This document shows, piece by piece, positions 8,310 to 19,656 of a stretch of DNA of 64,000 nt. The first letter of the stretch is position 1; each line of letters opens with the position of its first letter. The stretch is from the NCBI RefSeq assembly GCF_034259325.1, contig NZ_JAXIVS010000027.1, positions 1 through 64,000 of the forward strand. The letters are read 5' to 3'. A program made the position numbers and the translations under genes. The stretch comes from Hyalangium ruber (GTDB lineage: Bacteria > Myxococcota > Myxococcia > Myxococcales > Myxococcaceae). The notes beneath the pieces were generated by a model that saw only the letters and a list, made by a program, of their open reading frames with translations, was not told the DNA's origin and made no database searches.

Positions 8310-8897
8310 ATGTCGCTGATCCACCCTCTTGGCCGGCTGTTGGTGGTGTCCTTCGTCGTCATGGCAGGGCTCGCGGGAGCAGAACCCGCTGGAACGGTCG
8401 AGGCCGAGCAAGAGGCGGCCCCCCGCAACTACGGCAACCTGCGCATCGGGGCGTCCACCTCCGCGCGCCGCCCCTCGCTGTGCCTGGAGCTGGCTCCGCT
8501 CGACAGGATTAGCGTGGAGGGCTGCGGCACGGGCTCTGGTTTCCTCCACCATGATCCGGAGCCGGAGATCGCTCACTTCCGCGCTCACTTCCGGCTCGCC
8601 TCGTGGAAGACCTCCGTGGGCTGGTTCCAGCCGAGGCTCAGCGCGGGTTTCGCCGAGCTGCAGGTAGGAGAGGACAGCGGCGGCTTCCATTTCAACGGCA
8701 CCGGTCCCACCGGGGTGGAGACCGCTGGGCCCGAGGTGGGGGCCTCGTTGAGGGCCCTGCTGCCTGTCGCCGCTGGCGTGGAGCTTGTGGGCGAGCTGGG
8801 CATGAACATGGCCTACTTCCGCCATGCCCCGGAGCTGCTGCGCCCTCAGCGGGTGTGGCACCCGGGAGCCTCGCTCTCGGTGGGCGTGGGCTTCTGA
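8310..8897 (+). CDS. Small exported protein, possibly an outer-membrane beta structure
   Basis: 195 residues. The ATG at 8310 has GGAG at 8301-8304 and gives a standard signal peptide (hydrophobic LLVVSFVVMAGLAGA); an alternative ATG at 8223 would add 29 residues that also look membrane-directed. The mature part alternates polar and hydrophobic residues (NLRIGASTSARR, AHFRAHFRLASWKTSVGWFQPRLSAGFAEL, VELVGELGMNMAYFR) and ends in a Phe (LSVGVGF), as in outer-membrane beta-barrels. Family not recognised. Divergent from the VioB-like operon and followed 30 bases later by the VTT-domain gene. Confidence 0.65.
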   Translation: MSLIHPLGRLLVVSFVVMAGLAGAEPAGTVEAEQEAAPRNYGNLRIGASTSARRPSLCLELAPLDRISVEGCGTGSGFLHHDPEPEIAHFRAHFRLASWKTSVGWFQPRLSAGFAELQVGEDSGGFHFNGTGPTGVETAGPEVGASLRALLPVAAGVELVGELGMNMAYFRHAPELLRPQRVWHPGASLSVGVGF

Positions 8898-8927
8898 GCG
8901 GTTTCCAGGGAGCAAGGGGCGGCTGAG

Positions 8928-9593
8928 ATGGAGCCGGAGAGCTTGCAGGCGAAGCGGGTGGCGGTGGGGTGGGGGGCCTTTGGCGGCCTGCTGCTGGCGG
9001 CCATCCTCATCCCCTTCTTCCTCTTCGGCGAGGCGCTGGAGGAGGCCGCCCGCCGCTTCCTCGAGGCGCATCCTCCGGGTTGGCAGGCAGCGCTGCTGCT
9101 GGGCGGGCTGCTGGCCGGCGACACCGTCCTGCCGGTGCCCTCGAGCCTCATCGCCACGGCGGCGGGGGCGCTGCTGGGCTTCTGGCGCGGCACCGTCACG
9201 TGCTTTGCCGGGATGATGGTGGCGAGCGAGCTGGGGTATCAGCTCGGGGCAAGGGCCGGCGAAGCGGCCCTGAGGCGCATGGTGGGCGAGTCCGAGGTAG
9301 CCCGGCTGGTTCGCGTGGCCGGGCGCCATGGCCATTGGTTCCTGCTCGTCTTCCGCGCGGTGCCTGTGCTGGCCGAGGCGTCGACCGTCTTCGCTGGGGC
9401 CAGTCGCATGTCACGGCGGGGCTTCTTCACCTCGGTGGCGCTGGGCAACCTCGGTGTCTCCGCGACCTACGCAGCGGTGGGAGCCTCGGCCGCGGGGACG
9501 GGCTCCTTCCTGCTGTTCTTCGCGGGCATGGTGTTGCTGCCGGGCCTCGCGCTGTGGCTGGCGGGGCTCCCAGGCAGAACCCGCTCTCGGTAA
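8928..9593 (+). CDS. VTT/DedA-family inner-membrane protein
   Basis: 221 residues with an N-terminal transmembrane segment (about 14-35), a central hydrophobic core and two C-terminal membrane helices. The family signature is present: DTVLPVPSSLIATAAGALLGFWRG in the first re-entrant segment and FRAVPVLAEASTVFAGASRMSRRGFF in the second, i.e. the paired amphipathic half-helices of VTT (formerly SNARE-associated) proteins. Members include DedA proteins, several of which are phospholipid or undecaprenyl-phosphate flippases. The substrate here is not evident. Follows the small exported protein by 30 bases; ends 14 bases before the convergent Omp85-like gene. Confidence 0.85.
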   Translation: MEPESLQAKRVAVGWGAFGGLLLAAILIPFFLFGEALEEAARRFLEAHPPGWQAALLLGGLLAGDTVLPVPSSLIATAAGALLGFWRGTVTCFAGMMVASELGYQLGARAGEAALRRMVGESEVARLVRVAGRHGHWFLLVFRAVPVLAEASTVFAGASRMSRRGFFTSVALGNLGVSATYAAVGASAAGTGSFLLFFAGMVLLPGLALWLAGLPGRTRSR

Positions 9594-9607
9594 CTGCAGA
9601 GGCCTCC

Positions 9608-11005
9608 TTACAGGCTGACGCCGGCCGCGACGCTGACCGTCACCTCGTGCGTGGTGGGGGCGCGCGTCACGTCGACGCCCAGGGCGGGGATGGCGACGTT
9701 GCGCAGGTAGACGCGCAGGCCCGCACCCGGGGTCGCGTACGTCAGCGGGTCGCCTTGCCAGCGCGCCACACCCGCGTCCACGAAGGCGTTGGCGGTCAGG
9801 ACGCCCCAGCCTGGCTTCCAGAGGGGCAGCTGGTATTCGGCCGTGAAGGTGGTGGCCTCCTCGGCCCAGAGTCCCCCCTGCACGAAACCGCGGCTCCCCA
9901 TGCGCCCGCCCAGCAGGATGGTGTCGCGGAAAGGGTTGCCGTGGGAGAGCTCGAAGCTGCCCGAGAAGCTCAGGGTGTGGTCCCCCAGCACCGCGTGCGT
10001 ATAGGTGGCGCTCGCCTGCACCCGCCGGTACGGCAAGGAACCGGCGAGGTCCAGCCCCTCGTCCACCTGCAGCCGCGCGTTCAGCCCTTCGTTGAAGAAG
10101 AAGCGGAACGTCTGGCCCTGGTAGTCGGCCGAAGCCGTGACGCCATACGCCTCGCCGCCAGGGGGCGGTGCCGTGGCGAAGCCATCGCGAGCCTTGGGGC
10201 GCAGGATGCGGCCGAAGAGGCCTCCGGACACGTTCAGCTCGCGCGTCAGTTGATAGCCCAGCTGGGCGCTCGCCTCGTAGCGAGCGTCCCGGTAGCTGTC
10301 GAGGACCACCTCCACGGGCACTCGCTCGCGGTCCGTCACGCCGAGGAAGGTGGACGCGCTCAGTGTCCAGTTGCTGCCTCCGAGGCTTGGGTCCCGGTAG
10401 AAGACGAAGCCGTTGCTGCCACGGTTGGAGTAGGTGCCGCCGGCCGCCAGTTGCTTGCGGCGGCCGAAGAGGTTGGTCTCCACGAGGAAGAGGCCCGCCT
10501 GCGTGCGGCCCTGGGAGCTGTTGAAGAAGGGCACGGGCAGCAGCGTCCAGCGCTCCACCACCCCCACCTCCAGCACCACGCCGGAGGCGCCCGGGCGCAG
10601 CGCCACCTTGGCGGCCGAGAAGAGGCGCAGGTTGATGAGGCGGCGCTCCAGCTCGGGCACGTCCTCGGTCGAAACGGGCTCGCCCTCCTTCACGCCCAGC
10701 GCGCGCAGGATGACGTCCGGGTGCGTACGCGTGTTACCCGTCACCTCGATGCGCTCGAGGGACCGCACCGTGGGCGGCGCCTCCGGCGTCGTCTCGTCGC
10801 GCTCGAGGGGCTGCGCCGCGGGCGGCGTCTCTGGCGTCGTCGTCTCGGCACGATCGATGAGCTGCTCCGCGGGTGGTGTCTCCGTCGTCGTTTGGGCGTG
10901 CGCGTATCGGGCCGGGAGGAGTGTGGAGGCGATGAAGAGCGCGAGGAGCGCATCCTGCGCTTGGGGACGGAGGGCGCGCGAGGCCAGGACATGCGCCGCC
11001 CGCAT
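9608..11005 (-). CDS. Omp85/BamA-superfamily outer-membrane protein, last gene of RND operon
   Basis: 465 residues. The ATG at 11005 shares one base with the TolC stop codon (TGATG), so translation is coupled; the open frame further upstream is a shadow. After a signal peptide (ending AHAQ at about residue 37) comes a Thr/Pro/Glu linker with three near-repeats of the ETPPAAQPLERDE type, then one POTRA-like domain (IEVTGNTRTHPDVILRALGVKEGEPV to VVERWTLLPV) and a C-terminal beta-barrel ending in Leu. BamA/TamA relatives insert or export proteins; a short one-POTRA version behind an RND pump is unusual. It may help assemble the TolC channel or have its own export role. Confidence 0.8.
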   Translation of the reverse strand: MRAAHVLASRALRPQAQDALLALFIASTLLPARYAHAQTTTETPPAEQLIDRAETTTPETPPAAQPLERDETTPEAPPTVRSLERIEVTGNTRTHPDVILRALGVKEGEPVSTEDVPELERRLINLRLFSAAKVALRPGASGVVLEVGVVERWTLLPVPFFNSSQGRTQAGLFLVETNLFGRRKQLAAGGTYSNRGSNGFVFYRDPSLGGSNWTLSASTFLGVTDRERVPVEVVLDSYRDARYEASAQLGYQLTRELNVSGGLFGRILRPKARDGFATAPPPGGEAYGVTASADYQGQTFRFFFNEGLNARLQVDEGLDLAGSLPYRRVQASATYTHAVLGDHTLSFSGSFELSHGNPFRDTILLGGRMGSRGFVQGGLWAEEATTFTAEYQLPLWKPGWGVLTANAFVDAGVARWQGDPLTYATPGAGLRVYLRNVAIPALGVDVTRAPTTHEVTVSVAAGVSL

Positions 11006-12507
11006 CAGCGCACCGTCTCGGGCGCGGAGTCGGCTGGGGCGGGGTCGAAGTCGCCCACCGCGCGCTCCAGGTCGAGCCGGGCCAGGCGCACGTTGAGCGA
11101 CTCGGCGACGGCCGCCAGCTCCGCCTGCGCGAGGGCCGAGTTGGTATCCGACACCTCGAGGTAGGTCGCCGCGCCCAGCTCGAAGCTGCGCTTGACCTGC
11201 AGCGCGGACTCGCGCGCCACCGCCACCTGCTCCTGGGCCGTGGCGAGGTTCTTCTCCGTCGTCTCCAGGTCGTTGAGGGCGCGGCGCACCTCGTCCCGCG
11301 CTTTCTCCTCGGAGGCACGCAGCGTGGCGCGCGCCTCGGCGATGCGCCCGGAGGCCTCGCGCAGCTGCGCCTCGCGCAGGCCGCCGTCGAAGAGCGTCCA
11401 CGACAGGCCCAGCCCCACGCTCCAGTTGCTGTTCTGGCCGGTGAAGCCGCCCGCGTTGCTCAGGTTGTAGGTGCCCGTGGCGGCAAGGTTCGGCAGGTAG
11501 CGCGCGGCGACGGCGCGGCGCTGCCCTTGCGCGACGTCCACGCCCACGCGCGAGGCGGCCACGTCGAGCCGCGCCTCCAGGGCGTGTGCCTCGGCGCTGG
11601 CGGCGTCTTTCTCGGCCGACTGTCCCACCGCCCCTTGCCCCTCGGGCGTCTGCACGTCGAAGTCCACGGGTCGGGCGAGCAGCGTGGCGAGCGCGCTCTT
11701 CGCGTTCGTGTACGCGTTGCGGCTGCGCACCAGCTCCTGCTCGGCGCGCGCGCGGTCGAGCGTGGCGCGCAGCACCGCGAGCTTCGGAACGTCGCCCACG
11801 GAGAAGCGCGCCTGGGCATTGCGCTCGAAGCCCCGGCGCACCTCCAACAACTGCTCCTGCACGGCCAGCACCTCGCGCAGTGAGGCGGCTCCCAGGTAGG
11901 CGCGCGTCACGCCGAAGAGGATGGCGCGCCGCGCATCCTCCACGCTGAGGGTGGCCTGCTTCTCCCCGAGGTAGGCATTGCGGATGGCGACGTAGCCCTC
12001 GGGGATGATGAGGCCCTGGCGCAGCGAGATGCTGCCGCCCAGCTGGTCCTTCTTCTGGATGGGGACGGACTGGTAGTCGGCCCCCACGGCCACGAAGTTG
12101 GTGGCACCGCCGGGCGGGTTGTCTGGGCCCACGGGACGGCTCGGGTCGTTCGCGGGGCCGGTGGGCGCGCCCACGTCCCGCACGATGTAGCTCGTGGGTA
12201 GCGTCAGGTTCGCCTCGGCCGAGTTGCGGGTGTAGCCACCCTGGGCCGTCACCTGCGGCAGGTACGCGGACCAGGCCTGGGCGGACAGCGTGTCGGCCTG
12301 GGCCAGGCGAGCGCGAGCCACCTCGAGGTCAGGGCTCTGGCGGTCTGCTTGCCGCAGCGCCTCCTCCAGGGTGAGGACGGGGAGCTGAGGCGCGGGCGTA
12401 GCGGCGGGCGCGGAGGTGACAACCGGCGCGTCGGCGGCAGGGCTCGGGGGAACTTGGGCCGGGGCCTGCGCAAGCAGCAGCCCGGCAAGGAGAGAGAGGG
12501 GGTGCAT
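11005..12507 (-). CDS. TolC-family outer-membrane efflux protein
   Basis: 500 residues with an N-terminal signal peptide and a Pro/Ala-rich stretch before two repeats of the outer-membrane efflux protein (OEP) domain. Long alpha-helical segments are evident (LTLEEALRQADRQSPDLEVARARLAQA; ARLDVAASRVGVDVAQGQRRAVAARYLPNLAATG; LEVSDTNSALAQAELAAVAESLNVRLARLDLERAVG), including the usual LxLxxAxxxAxxxxP opening. TolC trimers form the outer-membrane channel of tripartite pumps. Lies 97 bases behind the RND transporter gene and overlaps the Omp85-like gene by one base. Confidence 0.92.
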   Translation of the reverse strand: MHPLSLLAGLLLAQAPAQVPPSPAADAPVVTSAPAATPAPQLPVLTLEEALRQADRQSPDLEVARARLAQADTLSAQAWSAYLPQVTAQGGYTRNSAEANLTLPTSYIVRDVGAPTGPANDPSRPVGPDNPPGGATNFVAVGADYQSVPIQKKDQLGGSISLRQGLIIPEGYVAIRNAYLGEKQATLSVEDARRAILFGVTRAYLGAASLREVLAVQEQLLEVRRGFERNAQARFSVGDVPKLAVLRATLDRARAEQELVRSRNAYTNAKSALATLLARPVDFDVQTPEGQGAVGQSAEKDAASAEAHALEARLDVAASRVGVDVAQGQRRAVAARYLPNLAATGTYNLSNAGGFTGQNSNWSVGLGLSWTLFDGGLREAQLREASGRIAEARATLRASEEKARDEVRRALNDLETTEKNLATAQEQVAVARESALQVKRSFELGAATYLEVSDTNSALAQAELAAVAESLNVRLARLDLERAVGDFDPAPADSAPETVR

Positions 12508-12604
12508 GGTGGGGAAGTCCTGAAGCGTGGGAAGAGAAGGGGGACGGAGCGCCCGGCGGCGGATGCGGCACGCCGGGCGCGGTCCAGGGGGAGGAGCGAG
12601 GTGA

Positions 12605-15706
<3,102 letters not shown>

Positions 15707-15763
15707 GGGAAGGGCGTGCGGCGAAAAGAGTGGGAAGGAAGAGAGGGGAAAGGCCGCCCGGAG

Positions 15764-16879
15764 CTACTGGACGACCTGGAGCGCGGTGCCGTTCTGGAGC
15801 GGCAGGCTCGCGTCGGCGACGACGCGCTCCTCGGCGCCGAGGCCCTGCACCACGCGCACGAAGCCGGGCAGCACGCGCTCGACCTTGACGTCACGGCGCT
15901 GCGCCTTGCCGTCCTGCACGACCCAGACGAAGCCCTGCTGGCCCTGGGCCTGGACGGCCTGCGAGGGCAGGAAGAGTCCCGCCTGGCCCGGCTCGCCTTC
16001 GGAGGCCACCGCGGCCGAGAAGTCGAGCTCCACGAGCGCCCCCGCGCGCAGCTGAACTCCCCCGGTCTCCTTGGCCGGGAGCACGTCGGCGAGCACCTCG
16101 ACGGTGCGCGTCTGCGAGTCGATGGTGGCGCCCAGGCTCGCCACTCGCGCCTCGAAGGGAGCGCCGGAGGGGCTGATCGTGCCCTTGACGACGCTGCCCT
16201 GCTTCACGCGGTCCACGAAGGCCTCGGGCACCGGGACGCGCACCTCGAGTTCCTGCGTGTTGACGAGGCCGAAGATGGCCGTGCCGGTCGACACGTAGTC
16301 GCCCTCGTTGCGGTTGCGGCTGGTGATGACGCCGTCGAAGGGAGCGGTGAGGGTGGCGTCGCGCAGCACCTCGTTCGCGTTGGCCAGCGCGGCGGCCGCC
16401 TGGGCGGCCTGGGCCTGCGCCTGTCGGTAGCCCACCTCGGCCTTGTCGAGGGAGGCACGGGCGAGGCTGCCCGCCTCCGTGAGGGCTCGCGCCCGCTCCA
16501 CCTCGGTCGTCGCGCCGTCGAGCGCCGCGTCCGCCGCCGCCTTCGCGGCACGCGCCTGATCGGCGGCGATGCGCGTGTTGGAGGTGTCCAGCTGCGCCAG
16601 CACCTGCCCGCGCTTCACGCGCTCGCCCACCTTCACGCTGACGCGCATGAGGGTGCCCGAGCCCTGAGCGCTCAGCGTCGCCTCCTGCTTGGAGCGCACG
16701 CTGCCGGTGGCCCGCAGGACGCTCGCCTCGAGCTGGGGAGCGGGCGTGAGGGCCTTCACACCCACGGGCTTCTGGGCCACCTGGGCTGCCGCGGGCGGGG
16801 GGGCCGACTTGCTGCTACCGCCACACCCAGCCGCCGCCACCGCCACTGCCACCACGACCGACTTCACGGACGCCTTCAT
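15764..16879 (-). CDS. RND membrane-fusion (adaptor) lipoprotein
   Basis: 371 residues. A lipobox at residues 16-19 (AAGC) marks a lipid-anchored periplasmic adaptor. It carries the biotinyl-lipoyl-like halves (SGTLMRVSVKVGERVKRGQVLAQLD and LTAPFDGVITSRNRNEGDYVSTG), a helical hairpin between them rich in Ala/Gln, and beta-barrel and membrane-proximal domains to the end. Start ATG 16879 is preceded by AAGGAG. First structural gene of the pump operon; a TetR operator lies 53 bases upstream (16932-16954). Confidence 0.93.
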   Translation of the reverse strand: MKASVKSVVVAVAVAAAGCGGSSKSAPPPAAAQVAQKPVGVKALTPAPQLEASVLRATGSVRSKQEATLSAQGSGTLMRVSVKVGERVKRGQVLAQLDTSNTRIAADQARAAKAAADAALDGATTEVERARALTEAGSLARASLDKAEVGYRQAQAQAAQAAAALANANEVLRDATLTAPFDGVITSRNRNEGDYVSTGTAIFGLVNTQELEVRVPVPEAFVDRVKQGSVVKGTISPSGAPFEARVASLGATIDSQTRTVEVLADVLPAKETGGVQLRAGALVELDFSAAVASEGEPGQAGLFLPSQAVQAQGQQGFVWVVQDGKAQRRDVKVERVLPGFVRVVQGLGAEERVVADASLPLQNGTALQVVQ

Positions 16880-16931
16880 TGTTTTGCTCCTTGTTCTGTG
16901 GGTCTGGCCCCTCTTGGGAATACAGACCTGA

Positions 16932-16954
16932 TGACTGGATTGGTTTTTGGGTCA
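16932..16954. promoter_or_regulatory. TetR operator, pump-operon copy
   Basis: A 23-bp imperfect palindrome with ends TGACTGGATT and TTTGGGTCA lies between the TetR gene and the RND operon. It matches the 17608-17630 element at 19 of 23 positions when both are written in the same sense. Position upstream of the adaptor gene's ribosome-binding site suggests repression of the pump operon by the adjacent TetR protein. Confidence 0.7.
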
Positions 16955-17007
16955 GTTCAGGGCACACGAACACCCCACGCCTGCGCGGTGAGGAGGTGCG
17001 TGGCGTT

Positions 17008-17607
17008 TCAGCTCGGATGGGGCGGCGCGGCGCGTGGAGGCGCAAGCCCGCGGATGAAGACGTCGAGGTAGGCGTCCAGCGCTGCTCTCAACGCAGCGGT
17101 GCCGTCCTGCGTCAGCAACTTGCCGGAGATCGCCCAGAGTGTCTCCACCAGACCGGTGGCCACCAGGTGGGGGGCTGCGACAGCCATCACCCCTTGAGCA
17201 TTGCCCTCGGCGAGGATGCGCTCGAGAAGCGCCGTCTCCTTCTGCTGGAACTCGGGCAGGAGGCGCCGAGCCTGCGTGCCCAGCTCAAAGAGGGTCTCCA
17301 TCTGGAACCGCTCCCTGTGAGCCATGCGCGAGTTCTGCTCCAGCTTGCACTGGATGAACGCCCGGATCTGGGCACCAGGGGTTTCGGCCCGACGCACGGC
17401 CATCTCGAACTCGGCTATCGACTGCGCACTAAGGAGCCGAAGGCACGCCTCGAACAGCTCCTCCTTGCTCTCGAAGTGAAGGTAGAGGCTGCCCTTGCCC
17501 ACACCGGCGCGGCGGGCAATGTCCTCCATGGAGGCCTTCTTGAACCCGAAGCGGGCGAAGACCTCACCGGCGGAGTTGAGAATGGCGGTGCGAGGGTCGG
17601 AACTCAT
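17008..17607 (-). CDS. TetR-family repressor of the RND efflux operon
   Basis: 199 residues, typical length. The helix-turn-helix is clear (AILNSAGEVFARFGFKKASMEDIARRAGVGKGSLYLHFESKEELFEACL, residues about 8-56), followed by a helical ligand-binding domain. The gene lies directly upstream of, and co-directional with, the adaptor-RND-TolC genes, as for many AcrR-type local repressors. The start ATG at 17607 abuts one operator copy (17608-17630) and a second copy precedes the pump genes, so it probably represses both itself and the pump. The inducing ligand is unknown. Confidence 0.9.
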   Translation of the reverse strand: MSSDPRTAILNSAGEVFARFGFKKASMEDIARRAGVGKGSLYLHFESKEELFEACLRLLSAQSIAEFEMAVRRAETPGAQIRAFIQCKLEQNSRMAHRERFQMETLFELGTQARRLLPEFQQKETALLERILAEGNAQGVMAVAAPHLVATGLVETLWAISGKLLTQDGTAALRAALDAYLDVFIRGLAPPRAAPPHPS

Positions 17608-17630
17608 TGACCCAAATAGTAATCCGGTCA
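17608..17630. promoter_or_regulatory. TetR operator, autoregulatory copy
   Basis: A 23-bp imperfect palindrome (arms TGACC and GGTCA, with matching central AT positions) abuts the TetR start codon. Its similarity to 16932-16954 makes it very likely that both are sites for the same repressor. Because it occupies the usual ribosome-binding position, binding would block initiation or the transcript may be near-leaderless. The divergent deaminase gene at 17796 might also be affected. Confidence 0.7.
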
Positions 17631-17795
17631 GTCAGTCAGCGCAAGTCCTCTTCTCCACAGTGCGGAAGCCCCCCTCCTGCGGGCCGCCTGAAGGCCGGTC
17701 GGGCATCCTGGCGCTCGAAGTCCGGCCCGTCCTGCACCCCGAGAAGTCATCCCATACGCCCTCACTCTGCGTAAGGTGGACACGAGGAGGGTGGC

Positions 17796-18305
17796 ATGAC
17801 GGGCTCTCGTATGAACACGCGTGATCGAACCTACCTTGAGCGCGCGGTCGAACTGGCGCTCCAGTCCGAGCGTGCGGGCAACCTGCCTGTGGGGGCGCTC
17901 CTGGTGCTCGATGGCTCCATCATCTCGGAGGGAGCGAGCTCGGTGCTGCAGCCCGTCTACGATCCGGGCGCGCATGCGGAGATGTGCGCGCTACGGGGAG
18001 TGGACAAGGCGCTGTGGCCGCGAGCGCGAGAGATGACGTGTTACAGCACGCTGGAGCCATGCGTCATGTGCATGGGCGCCCTATTGCTGCACGGGGTGGG
18101 GCGGGTCGTCTTCGGCGCGACCGACGTCGAAGGGGGAGCTGGAGGGCTGCTGCCCCACCTGCCTCCGTACTACGCGGGCACGAACGCCATGGAGTGGGTC
18201 GGTCCGCTCCTGCCCGAGGTGTGTGATCCGCTGTACCGGCGGACCGATGAGGCCTTCGCGAAGCTGCCCTGCGGGCGGGATGCGTTGCGCTCCAGGGACT
18301 CGTGA
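17796..18305 (+). CDS. Zinc-dependent nucleoside/tRNA-adenosine deaminase family protein
   Basis: 169 residues; the ATG at 17796 is set by GAGGAGG at 17784-17790. The cytidine deaminase-like zinc site is complete: HAE at residues 60-62 (His ligand and catalytic Glu) and PCVMC with Cys89 and Cys92. Order and spacing fit the TadA/guanine-deaminase/CMP-deaminase group. The C-terminal segment (GGLLPHLPPYYAGTNAMEWVGPLLPEVCDPLYRRT) is not typical of TadA, so a small-molecule or modified-base deaminase is as likely as tRNA editing. Stands alone, divergent from the efflux regulator. Confidence 0.82.
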   Translation: MTGSRMNTRDRTYLERAVELALQSERAGNLPVGALLVLDGSIISEGASSVLQPVYDPGAHAEMCALRGVDKALWPRAREMTCYSTLEPCVMCMGALLLHGVGRVVFGATDVEGGAGGLLPHLPPYYAGTNAMEWVGPLLPEVCDPLYRRTDEAFAKLPCGRDALRSRDS

Positions 18306-18366
18306 ACCCATGAGCGCGTCCCCCGATATCCAGCTCTGAAAACCCCGCGTAGTACGCTCGTGCCCC

Positions 18367-19188
18367 ATGCAGAAAGCCCTCTCCACTCTCATCGCGTCCG
18401 TGCGGGCCACGCACCCCGGCCAGATCCTCATCGTCACCGGCGCTGGCGTCAGCCACGCCAGTGGCATTCCCACCTTCCGGGGCACCGATAAGGACGCCAT
18501 CTGGAAGCGCGATGTCACGGAGCTCGGCACCTACCGGTTCTTTTCCGAGAACCCAGCGGGCTCGTGGCAATGGTATCTCTCTCGGTTCGACAAGCTCGAA
18601 GGCGCGCGTCCCAACCCGGGGCACCTCGCCATCACCGCGCTGGAGCGATTTCAGCTCGCCCGGGGAGGCGACTTCCTGCTGGTCACGCAGAACATCGACA
18701 CGCTGCATGAGCAAGCAGGCACGCAGCGGATGATCAAGGTGCATGGCAGCAGCGATCGCTATCGCTGCTCCGAGCCCGACTGCGCGCTGGGGGCGCCCGA
18801 GGGCTCCATCGCCGCGAGCGAAGTCGATCTCACCGCCTTCCGGAAAGAGCCGGTAGAGGCCAACGTGCCGCGGTGCCCATCTTGCGGCGGCTTGCTGCGC
18901 ATGCACGTCCTGTGGTTCGACGAATACTACGCCGAGCACCGCAGCTATGGCTGGCAGGCCGTGTGCCGCTCCGCGGAAGAGGATGCGCAACTGGTCATCT
19001 TCGCGGGTACGTCATTCTCGGTGGGCGTAACGGACCTGGTGCTGCGCTCAGCGCGCATGCGCAACGTGCCCATCTTCAACATCGATCCCGCTCCGCGCGT
19101 CAGCGGCGATGGCGTCATGTCCATCTCCGCCGGCGCGGAGGTCGTGCTGGTCGAGGTGTGCAAGGCGCTCGGATTGGCGATGTCATAG
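18367..19188 (+). CDS. SIR2-family NAD-dependent protein deacylase
   Basis: 273 residues. Sirtuin motifs are intact: GAGVSHASGIPTFRG (25-39, NAD binding), TQNIDTLHEQAG (about 107-118), the catalytic His126 in VHGS, GTSFSVGV in the C-terminal Rossmann part, and two Cys pairs (Cys134/Cys139 and Cys170/Cys173) able to bind structural zinc. GVSHASG replaces the usual GISxxSG. Sirtuins remove acyl groups from Lys using NAD; some prokaryotic SIR2 proteins act in anti-phage defence, but this is a stand-alone catalytic domain with zinc ribbon and no effector fusion, fitting a protein deacylase. Confidence 0.88.
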   Translation: MQKALSTLIASVRATHPGQILIVTGAGVSHASGIPTFRGTDKDAIWKRDVTELGTYRFFSENPAGSWQWYLSRFDKLEGARPNPGHLAITALERFQLARGGDFLLVTQNIDTLHEQAGTQRMIKVHGSSDRYRCSEPDCALGAPEGSIAASEVDLTAFRKEPVEANVPRCPSCGGLLRMHVLWFDEYYAEHRSYGWQAVCRSAEEDAQLVIFAGTSFSVGVTDLVLRSARMRNVPIFNIDPAPRVSGDGVMSISAGAEVVLVEVCKALGLAMS

Positions 19189-19220
19189 ACCCCTCGCGAC
19201 AGGTAGCCTCGCCAGCTGCA

Positions 19221-19556
19221 TCAGGCGCGCAGCCAGGTCTCGGCTTCCTCTCTCGAACGAACGAAGCGAATCATGTTGTGCGATCGATGTTCGTAGGCAA
19301 GCTCCTTGACCCGGTCGCCATGGACTTCTGGATTCGGCAGGACGATCGCCACGCGCAGTCGATAGTTCGAAAACTTCTGTAGGACCTCGCCCGCCAATCC
19401 GTTGCGGAGAACGAAGAACTCCGGCCCGAGATCTCCCTCGAGGAAGATGATGCCCTCCGCGCCAAAGCATGCGCCGATGGCGTCGGGAATGTCTTTGACG
19501 CTTCGGATGGAAATGCCCTGTTCAGAAGCAACGATCACTCTGCGCTCTTCTTGCAT
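19221..19556 (-). CDS. DUF4180 protein
   Basis: 111 residues. The sequence matches the DUF4180 pattern: a small alpha/beta protein with the conserved block GDLGPEFFVLRNGLAGEVLQKFSNYRLRVAIVLPNP and a C-terminal VRSREEAETWL helix. Function is unknown; the fold is reminiscent of STAS-like or SpoIIAA-like domains. The gene ends 32 bases from the convergent sirtuin gene. Confidence 0.8.
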   Translation of the reverse strand: MQEERRVIVASEQGISIRSVKDIPDAIGACFGAEGIIFLEGDLGPEFFVLRNGLAGEVLQKFSNYRLRVAIVLPNPEVHGDRVKELAYEHRSHNMIRFVRSREEAETWLRA

Positions 19557-19656
19557 GGTCTCGTTTCTCGGTGGAACGGCTCATGGCAAGGGTACACCGA
19601 GAAACGGATGGGCGCGCGGCGTCCGGGCACCGCGCGCCGTGCTTGCCTGAGGCGCG

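Noticed and set aside
17796-18305. Assigning the deaminase as TadA
   Set aside because: The zinc motif fits, but the C-terminal sequence does not match the tRNA-specific TadA ending, so a specific symbol was withheld.
18367-19188. The sirtuin as an anti-phage SIR2 effector
   Set aside because: It has the zinc ribbon and full deacylase motifs, with no sensor domain, partner gene or defence neighbourhood.
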